DNA from: Phycisphaera sp.
GTDB lineage: Bacteria; Planctomycetota; Phycisphaerae; Phycisphaerales; UBA1924
DNA length: 6,849 nt
Direction: 5' to 3'
NCBI GenBank assembly: GCA_002732755.1
Contig: NVSP01000025.1
Coordinates: forward strand, 1-6,849
Shown one piece after another: positions 1 through 5,146 of the stretch (the first letter of the stretch is position 1; each line of letters begins with the position of its first letter). The notes beneath the pieces were generated by a model. That model saw only the letters and a program-made list of their open reading frames with translations. It did not search any database and had not been told where the DNA came from. The position numbers and the translations under genes were made by a program.

Positions 1-1
1 A

Positions 2-1063
2 TCACCCGTTTTCTCCGCACTCCCCGGCGGCAAAGGCATCGGCCCACGCTACTGCCCGTCGATCGAAGACAAGGTTGTGCGCTTTGATCGCGATGAACAC
101 ACCGTCTTCCTCGAACCCGAGGGCATCGGCTCGCACTGGGTCTACTGCAACGGCATTTCGACTTGCATGCCCGCCGATGTGCAGCTTCAAATCATCCGCG
201 GTCTGCCCGGCTGCGAGAACGCCGAGATGCTTCGCGCCGGCTACTCCGTCGAATACGACATGGTTCGCCCGCATCAGATCTTTGCAACGGGCCAGACCAA
301 ACTTGTGCCGGGTTTGTTCCTTGCGGGCCAGATCAACGGGACGAGTGGTTACGAAGAAGCAGCCGCGCAGGGCTTGGTCGCCGGTGTCAACGCGGTGCGT
401 CTTGCACAGGGCAAAGACGATTGGCTGCTCGGGCGCGATGAGGCGTACATCGGTGTGTTGATGGATGATCTTGTGACGAAGACGCCGACCGAGCCGTACC
501 GGATGTTCACGAGCCGCGCCGAGCATCGCTTGCTTTTGCGCGCCGACAACGCCCCGGACCGCTTGACACCAATCGCCAAGGAGATCGGCCTGCTTGGCAC
601 AGACCTCGGAAAAGCAAGACTCAAGCTCTTCGAAGCGCGCACCAAGCAACTCGCCGCGATCAATAAAGAGATCGACGAGAAAGTTCTTGACGGCGAGCCG
701 CTGTCCAAATGGGTCAAACGCCCAGAGTTCGGTGAATCTGAACTCAAGGCAGTGCTCAAAGGCGAGTACGACGATGCAACGATTGCAACAGTATCCGCCG
801 ATCGCGCGTACGCCGACTATGTGGTTCGTCAACACAACGAAATCAAACGCCAAAGCGAACTCGAACGCCGTGCGTTGCCCGCGTGGCTTGTATATAAGGA
901 GATTCATGGCCTCCGCGCCGAGGCGCTCATCGCGCTCACCAAGTTTGGCCCAGCTACATTTGGTCAGGCAGGCAGACTCGAAGGTGTGACTCCTGCCGAT
1001 CTGAGCATCGTTGCCGTGCATGTGCGGCGACGCTCCAGCAAAAACAAGGCGACTAACTCCTAA
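2..1063 (+). CDS. mnmG: tRNA uridine-5-carboxymethylaminomethyl modification enzyme MnmG, C-terminal part (5' truncated by window)
   Basis: MnmG (GidA) binds FAD and, with the GTPase MnmE, adds the aminomethyl-type group to C5 of the wobble uridine of certain tRNAs, using methylene-tetrahydrofolate; it is cytosolic. The 353 visible residues are roughly the C-terminal 55 to 60 percent of a family that is usually about 620-630 residues; the N-terminal Rossmann FAD motif lies upstream of the window. Family signatures seen: GIGPRYCPSIEDKV at fragment residues 12-25, PGYSVEYDM near 80, AGQINGTSGYEEAAAQG at 108-124 (FAD-contact block), EPYRMFTSRAEHRL at 164-177, and the C-terminal helical MnmE/tRNA-binding part with GQAGRLEGVTPADLSI near 321-336. 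No frameshift or missing block is visible. The TAA stop shares its last A with the ATG of the antiporter gene, suggesting one transcript. Identification is by recalled family motifs and is firm. Confidence 0.97.
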   Translation, partial: SPVFSALPGGKGIGPRYCPSIEDKVVRFDRDEHTVFLEPEGIGSHWVYCNGISTCMPADVQLQIIRGLPGCENAEMLRAGYSVEYDMVRPHQIFATGQTKLVPGLFLAGQINGTSGYEEAAAQGLVAGVNAVRLAQGKDDWLLGRDEAYIGVLMDDLVTKTPTEPYRMFTSRAEHRLLLRADNAPDRLTPIAKEIGLLGTDLGKARLKLFEARTKQLAAINKEIDEKVLDGEPLSKWVKRPEFGESELKAVLKGEYDDATIATVSADRAYADYVVRQHNEIKRQSELERRALPAWLVYKEIHGLRAEALIALTKFGPATFGQAGRLEGVTPADLSIVAVHVRRRSSKNKATNS

Positions 1064-2820
1064 TGCCTGAATTTCAACTTACTTTGGCGGCTGGCGCGAC
1101 CGGCACCGTCATGCGCGACTTGCTCGTTGTCCTCGCGACCGCGGCGATGATCTCGCTCGTCTTCCGCAGGCTCAAACTCTCGACCATCCCAGGCTATCTC
1201 ATCGCCGGCGCGATCTTCGGCCCAAACGCGCTCGGCTTTGTCGGCGATTCATCGAGCATCGATTCCATCTCGCATGTCGCCATCGTCCTCCTGATGTTCG
1301 GCATCGGGCTGCACCTCAACCACAAAGATCTCCGGTCCGGGTTCATCCCGATCCTTGCCATCGGGGCGATATCCACGGCGATTTCAACTGGGTTGGGGAT
1401 ACCGATTGCGATGCAGTTCGGGCTTTCTTTCTATGCGGCGTTTGCAGCGTCGGCGGCGCTTGCCATGTCGTCGACCGCCGTGGTTCTGCGGATACTTCAG
1501 CAAACACGGCAACTCAGAGTCGCGCATGGCAGGATCATATTTGGCACTCTGATCATGCAGGATCTGGCGGTTGTCGCGATCATGGCATTCATGCCTGTTC
1601 TAGCCAAGCTTGCCGGGACCATGGAGATGCCCGAAGGCGAAACCGCGGGGATCGCCACCAAAGTAGTATCGGCGCTGACAAGCATCGGCGGCATCGGGCT
1701 TATTGTTCTCGTCGGAATATATGTGTTGCCAAAGCTCATGCACGAGGCCGCCAAAGACAGAACCAATGAGTTGCTGCTCGTGTGTGCGTCAGCCGTTGGT
1801 CTCGGGGCCGCGGTCTTGACCGGTGCGCTCGGGCTAAGCCCAGAATTGGGCGCATTTCTTGCTGGGTTCCTGCTGGCGGGCACGCCGTTTCGATACCAAC
1901 TCTCGGGACAACTCGGGCCCATGCGCGATCTTTTCATGGCCGTCTTCTTCACCGCCGTTGGCCTTGGGCTTGACCTCGAGATCGTCTTGTCGCTCTGGTG
2001 GGTCGTGCTTATTGGCGTCGTCGCGGTGTTTGCTATTAAACTCGTTTCGATCGGTGGCATAACCTGGCTTCTGGGAGCGCCGCCGCTTGTCGCCGGTGTG
2101 GTTGGGTTTTCATTGGCGCAAGCGGGCGAGTTCAGCCTAGTCATTACCGGAGTCGCCGTTGCCAACGGCTTGTTCGGCGAAGATACCGAGCGCGTGCAAG
2201 CCGTCATCATCGGGATCGTTTTCGTCTCGCTTCTCTTTACACCCAACCTGTTGTCTTCTGCAAAGTTGCTCGCTTCACCGTGGGCTGCCCTGCCGCGCTC
2301 ACCGTTTCGGAGGAACTCATCGCTCGCATCGAACCAAGTTGAGCAGGATCAGGTCGAGGGCGAACGCCGAGTGATTGTCGCGGGTTACGGGCTTGTTGGG
2401 CGGGCGATTGCCACGAAACTGGGATCAGCGAATTTCAACCTCACCATCGTGGAGATGAACCCAGAGACCGTCCGCCGGCAAAAAAGCATCGGCCGCCGGG
2501 TGGTCTTCGGCGATATCACAAACGAGGAAGTCCTCGAATCTGCGGGCGTTGCGCACGCCGATGCCGTCTTGTTGACCATGCCCGATGACGATGCGGTGCT
2601 CCGCGCGACGCAGATTATCCGCCGGATGAACCCGTCCGCGTTTATCGCGGCGAGAACTAACTTCATGTCCGGAGCTTTTCTTGCCAAAGAAGTCGGCGCG
2701 GACCATGTGACTGTCGAAGAGGTCGCAACAGCCGAGGCCATGGCTGCTCAGATTCAGGAACAATTCGAGAATATTGCTAAGGCCAAAGCCGATGAGGACA
2801 TCAGTCCGGCATCGAGTTGA
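1063..2820 (+). CDS. CPA2-family monovalent cation:proton antiporter with C-terminal TrkA-N (RCK) domain, Kef/YbaL-like
   Basis: This 585-residue inner-membrane protein should exchange K+ or Na+ for H+. Residues about 17-400 are a polytopic membrane domain of around 12-13 hydrophobic segments with the CPA2 landmarks SSTAVVL (136-142), QDLAVVAI with the conserved Asp (166-173), ELGAFLAGFLLAG (261-273), and QAGEFSLV (353-360). After a polar linker (about 410-434) comes a Rossmann-type RCK_N domain: GYGLVG (441-446, GxGxxG), acidic E464 ending the second strand where NAD(H)-type ligands usually bind, and FGD at 482-484. There is no TrkA-C domain; the protein ends soon after the RCK_N fold, in a short polar tail. 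KefB, KefC and YbaL share this plan; substrate and gating ligand cannot be told from sequence. ATG 1063 overlaps the mnmG stop, fitting translational coupling; only a weak AAGG lies 13 bases upstream. ATG 1111 (residue 17), just before the first hydrophobic segment, is the alternative start. Confidence 0.93.
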   Translation: MPEFQLTLAAGATGTVMRDLLVVLATAAMISLVFRRLKLSTIPGYLIAGAIFGPNALGFVGDSSSIDSISHVAIVLLMFGIGLHLNHKDLRSGFIPILAIGAISTAISTGLGIPIAMQFGLSFYAAFAASAALAMSSTAVVLRILQQTRQLRVAHGRIIFGTLIMQDLAVVAIMAFMPVLAKLAGTMEMPEGETAGIATKVVSALTSIGGIGLIVLVGIYVLPKLMHEAAKDRTNELLLVCASAVGLGAAVLTGALGLSPELGAFLAGFLLAGTPFRYQLSGQLGPMRDLFMAVFFTAVGLGLDLEIVLSLWWVVLIGVVAVFAIKLVSIGGITWLLGAPPLVAGVVGFSLAQAGEFSLVITGVAVANGLFGEDTERVQAVIIGIVFVSLLFTPNLLSSAKLLASPWAALPRSPFRRNSSLASNQVEQDQVEGERRVIVAGYGLVGRAIATKLGSANFNLTIVEMNPETVRRQKSIGRRVVFGDITNEEVLESAGVAHADAVLLTMPDDDAVLRATQIIRRMNPSAFIAARTNFMSGAFLAKEVGADHVTVEEVATAEAMAAQIQEQFENIAKAKADEDISPASS

Positions 2821-3640
2821 TCTCGTCACGCAAAATCGCCGCGAGCCGATAGTTCTCAAACTCAACAGCCTCATCGAGCCTCTTGCGGAGCTCGGCTTTC
2901 TGGCTGACCGGCAGCTTGGGCGTGAGCGCCTGCTTCATGCCCTGCAAGACCTGCACCTCGCTTGATCGCTCGAATAACTCGCCGTGCCCCATGTTCTCAA
3001 AGTGCTTGCGGAGCGCTTCAATACCTTCTTCGATCGCGTGGACCGCGGCCTTGGGTTCGTTGTCGCGGATCGCAAGACTCGCAAGTGCCCGGGCGCGCAT
3101 CATCGTGACATGCGTCTTGGTGTGCGATACAGAGTCTCTGTCCTCATCGTGTTCGGCGTATTTGGAGAGCGTGTCCAGCACGCGCAGGTTGCGGGTCGTG
3201 TCGCGGATGACCCGCTCAAAGTCTTCAAGCGCCAAGAGCGCCAAATATCTGTGGTAGTACTGGATCGCTTCTTCGCGGAGCAAGGCGCACTGGTCGCGGT
3301 TGAGCTTGAACGGCACATCGTCCGGGTCATCGCGCGAAGGCCGGGGCGGCTGTAGCGGCGCATCGCCGGTCGATTCGTCCTCCCCAAGATCAAACTCCGG
3401 CGGCGGTCCGATATCCCCCCGCTCGGCTTCCTCTATCCAGTTCTCGACCATCTCCAGAAAGCTCTCGAAACCCTGGGGCCGGTGCCCGTCGGGCCTCCCG
3501 TCGAGGTGCATCTGAAGAATGCCAAGGTCCAGCCGAACCTGGACAAACGACATCCCCTCGCTCGATTCGATGAGTCGAACATTGATTTTGCCCGGCTCAT
3601 ATTTCCAAGCGTCCAGCAATTCGGTCAGATCGGGGTTCAT
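2801..3640 (-). CDS. UvrB/UvrC-motif (UVR) domain protein of unknown function
   Basis: A 279-residue soluble protein with no signal peptide or membrane segment. The N-terminal part (about 1-75) begins NPDLTELLDAWKYEPGKINV and carries RLDLGILQMHLDGRPDGHRPQG; residues 76-110 are a Pro/Asp/Glu-rich linker; 111-240 are helical, with AIQYYHRYLALLALEDFERV and a charged, TPR-like helical stretch (my impression only). The last 34 residues (246-279, with LRKRLDEAVEFENYRLAAILRDEI) match the UVR motif, the helical hairpin by which UvrB and UvrC contact each other and which also occurs in ClpC/McsA-type proteins. No nuclease or helicase motif is present, so this is not UvrB or UvrC itself. I recall similar proteins as uncharacterised ones from planctomycetes. 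ATG 3640 is chosen because the recognisable N-terminus starts there; an AAGGG lies 13 bases upstream. The frame stays open upstream to 3832, with a GTG at 3685, but that part looks non-coding. The gene converges on the antiporter gene, overlapping by 20 bp. Confidence 0.85.
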   Translation of the reverse strand: MNPDLTELLDAWKYEPGKINVRLIESSEGMSFVQVRLDLGILQMHLDGRPDGHRPQGFESFLEMVENWIEEAERGDIGPPPEFDLGEDESTGDAPLQPPRPSRDDPDDVPFKLNRDQCALLREEAIQYYHRYLALLALEDFERVIRDTTRNLRVLDTLSKYAEHDEDRDSVSHTKTHVTMMRARALASLAIRDNEPKAAVHAIEEGIEALRKHFENMGHGELFERSSEVQVLQGMKQALTPKLPVSQKAELRKRLDEAVEFENYRLAAILRDEINSMPD

Positions 3641-3885
3641 CGGTTGGTTCTGGCCCTTGTCGGTTGGCTTTGGTTTCTCGCTCACGCGGGATCGTAGTCG
3701 GTGGTTCGAGCGCGGCAACAGACCCCCTAGCTTGACAATCGTGTCATAACCGACAGGAATTGCGTCTCCACAGTCCAAAGAACAGTTACCGGGCGATGAG
3801 ATATCCTGTTTGCGACGACAATTCCGTAGCATTCGGTGGCACTAGCGCGGTAAACTGACAACGCGGTTTGACGCCGAATACTTGG

Positions 3886-3896
3886 GTTGAGTCAAC
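3886..3896. promoter_or_regulatory. Short dyad GTTGA-G-TCAAC, possible operator
   Basis: GTTGA and TCAAC flank a single central G, giving a perfect 5-bp inverted repeat directly before the first leader hairpin. It may be a small protein-binding site upstream of the sigma gene. It is short enough to occur by chance, and no regulator can be named. Confidence 0.2.
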
Positions 3897-3898
3897 AC

Positions 3899-3999
3899 CG
3901 GCTCCGGACGATGCAACCGGAGCCGCTGCGATACGAACCGAGGAGTGCGGCACATCCGCCCGACCGCAAATCGGGTGGAGTCTTGGGCCTTTATGGCCC
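3899..3999 (+). promoter_or_regulatory. Structured 5' leader of the sigma factor gene: three consecutive hairpins
   Basis: Three stem-loops follow each other before the ribosome binding site. Hairpin 1: CGGCTCCGG (3899-3907) with CCGGAGCCG (3917-3925), a perfect 9-bp stem, 9-base loop. Hairpin 2: TCCGCCCGA (3955-3963) with TCGGGTGGA (3971-3979), 9 pairs including one G-U, 7-base loop. Hairpin 3: GGGCC (3985-3989) with GGCCC (3995-3999), 5 pairs, loop TTTAT, ending 4 bases before the purine-rich ribosome binding site. None has a following T-run, so they are not obvious terminators. If the transcript starts upstream of 3899, the leader is over 120 bases and could control translation or stability of the sigma mRNA. 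I do not recognise a known riboswitch family. The pairing is seen directly; the regulatory role is inference. Confidence 0.45.
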
Positions 4000-4021
4000 C
4001 ACAGGGAGGTGGGATTCGTGA
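3911..4021 (+). CDS. Possible upstream ORF (36 codons) overlapping the sigma factor start
   Basis: ATG at 3911 opens a 36-codon frame, beginning MQPEPLRYEPRSAAH, that ends at TGA 4019-4021. The stop overlaps the GTG start of the sigma gene as GTGA, the 4-base overlap typical of translationally coupled genes. The ATG sits in the middle of the loop of leader hairpin 1. Against it: no Shine-Dalgarno sequence precedes the ATG, the peptide resembles nothing I know, and frames of this length are common by chance in GC-rich DNA. It may be a regulatory leader peptide or nothing. Confidence 0.2.
   Translation: MQPEPLRYEPRSAAHPPDRKSGGVLGLYGPTGRWDS
4004..4013 (+). promoter_or_regulatory. Strong ribosome binding site that fixes the GTG start of the sigma factor
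   Basis: GGGAGGTGGG includes a GGAGG core (4005-4009) lying 8 bases before GTG 4018. It is the best Shine-Dalgarno match in the window and decides the sigma start over the in-frame TTG at 3868. It begins 4 bases after leader hairpin 3. Confidence 0.8.
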
Positions 4022-4920
4022 GCCAAACGAGCGGAGCAGCCCGTACGGGCGGTGGTCGGCTACAGACTGATCTGCAGTTGTACCTCAAAGAGATCAATAG
4101 GACGCCGTTGCTGACGGCCGAGCAAGAGCGAGAGCTTGGCTGGGCCATCATCAACGACAGTTGCCCGGTCGCACGGGAACGCATGATCAGAGCCAACCTT
4201 CGGCTCGTGGTCGCGATCGCAAAGAACTACGCCAACCGAGGCCTCCAGTTGACCGATCTCATCGAAGAGGGCAACATCGGGCTAATGCGAGCCGTAGAAG
4301 GTTTCGACCCGGCACAGGGTGCCCGGTTCTCGACCTACGGCAGCTGGTGGATCAAGCAAAGCATCAAACGCGCACTCATTGGCGCAACTCGCCCGATCCA
4401 TGTTCCCGCGTACATGGTCGAGCTGATCGCAAAATGGAAATCTCACAGCCGGCGGATCGAAGCCGAGCGCGGGTACGCGCCCAGCATCGAAGAACTCGCC
4501 GAGCTGATGGACCTGCCTCTGCGCAAGGCCCAGATCGTCAAACGCGCCATCAAGGTCTTTGGGGCATCCAACCAGGCCCCGATGGGCGAAGACGGCAACC
4601 TCAACACGCTCGCCGACATGATCGCCGACTTCCGCTACGAAAGCCCAGAGAAAGCAACATTCCGGGACGAGGAGTTCTCGATCCTGCGGAAGCTGCTCGA
4701 TTCGATCGACGGTCGAGAAGCCGAGATCCTCAAGCTTCGGTTCGGTCTCGACGGCCAAGAGCCCATGACGCTCAAGCAGATCGCTTCACATATGGACCTG
4801 AGCCGAGAACGCGTCCGCCAGATCGTCGAGGAATCTCTCGCAAGACTGCACAAGCAGATCGAGGGCACCCACAACGACCCGGATTCGGCGTTGCGGATCA
4901 CCGGTCGCTCGGCAAGCTAG
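4018..4920 (+). CDS. RNA polymerase sigma factor, sigma-70 family (RpoD/RpoS-like, no region 1.1)
   Basis: This 300-residue protein directs RNA polymerase core enzyme to -10/-35 promoters. Region 1.2 starts at about residue 17 (LQLYLKEINRTPLLTAEQEREL). Region 2 spans about 50-122 with RMIRANLRLVVAIAKNY, DLIEEGNIGLMRAVEGFDP (core binding) and RFSTYGSWWIKQSIKRAL (103-120; -10 recognition and melting). Region 3 includes RPIHVPAYMVE (125-135) and the region 3.2 finger GEDGNLNTLADMI. Region 4 (about 225-282) ends in the helix-turn-helix TLKQIASHMDLSRERVRQIV (251-270) for the -35 element. There is no acidic region 1.1 or non-conserved insert, so the size is nearer group 2 (RpoS/SigB-of-cyanobacteria type) than E. 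coli RpoD; whether it is the primary sigma in this organism cannot be told. GTG 4018 is chosen because of the strong ribosome binding site; the frame is open upstream to TTG 3868, but those 50 codons resemble no sigma region and lie over leader hairpins. A hairpin terminator follows. Confidence 0.95.
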   Translation: MSQTSGAARTGGGRLQTDLQLYLKEINRTPLLTAEQERELGWAIINDSCPVARERMIRANLRLVVAIAKNYANRGLQLTDLIEEGNIGLMRAVEGFDPAQGARFSTYGSWWIKQSIKRALIGATRPIHVPAYMVELIAKWKSHSRRIEAERGYAPSIEELAELMDLPLRKAQIVKRAIKVFGASNQAPMGEDGNLNTLADMIADFRYESPEKATFRDEEFSILRKLLDSIDGREAEILKLRFGLDGQEPMTLKQIASHMDLSRERVRQIVEESLARLHKQIEGTHNDPDSALRITGRSAS

Positions 4921-4957
4921 CTGAGCGGCGGCGTTGTCTTTCCGTTTTCCTAAACAT

Positions 4958-4998
4958 GACACGGCTCTGTGAGCCGTGTTCGTTGGTTGTGTTGTCAA
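4958..4998 (+). terminator. Hairpin terminator after the sigma factor gene
   Basis: ACACGGCTC (4959-4967) and GAGCCGTGT (4971-4979) form a perfect 9-bp stem with a TGT loop, extendable by one G-T pair (4958/4980). A T-rich but interrupted tract (TTCGTTGGTTGTGTTGTC) follows. Position 38 bases after the sigma stop fits a Rho-independent terminator; the broken T-tract lowers certainty slightly. Confidence 0.8.
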
Positions 4999-5013
4999 CC
5001 CCTAGGTCGATCG

Positions 5014-5032
5014 CACGGCCGACACGGCCGTG
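5014..5032. repeat. Second GC-rich inverted repeat downstream of the sigma gene
   Basis: CACGGCCG (5014-5021) and CGGCCGTG (5025-5032) are a perfect 8-bp dyad separated by ACA, followed by GCACTTTCG. It could be a back-up terminator or a protein site. A weaker dyad, CCGATC (5068-5073) with GATCGG (5084-5089), lies further on. Confidence 0.4.
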
Positions 5033-5093
5033 GCACTTTCGAACACTGATTCTGCTCGTTTTCGGCCCCGATCACACGGGTCGGATCGGCCTC

Positions 5094-5102
5094 TGCTACC
5101 AT
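5094..5102 (+). promoter_or_regulatory. Weak possible extended -10 for the secreted-protein gene
   Basis: TGCTACCAT carries a TG one base before TACCAT (4 of 6 to TATAAT), 44 bases before the ATG of the downstream gene. No -35 is visible at 16-18 bases upstream. Since a terminator precedes, this gene needs its own promoter nearby; this is the best candidate I see. Confidence 0.25.
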
Positions 5103-5146
5103 ATTCGGACCGCCAGTGAGCGGTCAGGATTGATGAAAGGGTGCCG

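Larger units (their letters stand above)
3641..4017. other. Divergent intergenic region between the UVR-motif gene and the sigma factor gene
   Basis: These 377 bases separate two genes read away from each other, so promoters for both should lie here. The left half (3641-3867) holds no convincing gene. It contains a perfect TTGACA at 3732-3737 on the plus strand, but the hexamer at 17-base spacing is AGGAAT (3755-3760), a poor -10, and TAAACT at 3851-3856 lacks a -35; neither is called as a promoter. On the minus strand TATGAC (3748-3743) is a possible -10 without a clear -35. The right half holds the short dyad and the hairpin-rich leader described separately. Confidence 0.7.

Noticed and set aside
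896..989. AAGGAG followed by ATG (906) inside mnmG, with a 27-codon frame
   Set aside because: The bases encode the conserved mnmG residues KEIHGL, and the frame yields a Ser/Arg-rich peptide without meaning; coincidence.
2..1021. Long minus-strand open frame of 339 codons opposite mnmG
   Set aside because: The plus frame encodes unmistakable MnmG motifs; the minus frame has no recognisable domain and is a by-product of GC-rich codon use.
1497..2246. 249-codon minus-strand frame opposite the antiporter
   Set aside because: Low-complexity composition rich in Ser, Thr, Pro and Ala, no domain, fully inside a recognised membrane protein gene.
3732..3760. Perfect TTGACA as a -35 element on the plus strand
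   Set aside because: At 16-18 base spacing the -10 is at best AGGAAT (3 of 6); not enough to call a promoter without transcript data.
3641..3832. Upstream extension of the UVR-motif protein to 343 residues
   Set aside because: The extra 64 residues lack domain character, would use up half of the divergent promoter region, and the family-like N-terminus starts at ATG 3640.
3868..4017. TTG-started N-terminal extension of 50 codons for the sigma factor
   Set aside because: No ribosome binding site, no similarity to sigma region 1.1, and the bases form hairpins; GTG 4018 has a near-perfect Shine-Dalgarno sequence.
5141..5146. GTG 5141 as start of the exported protein
   Set aside because: It abuts the AAAGG site, leaving no spacing; ATG 5147 is correctly spaced and gives a good signal peptide.
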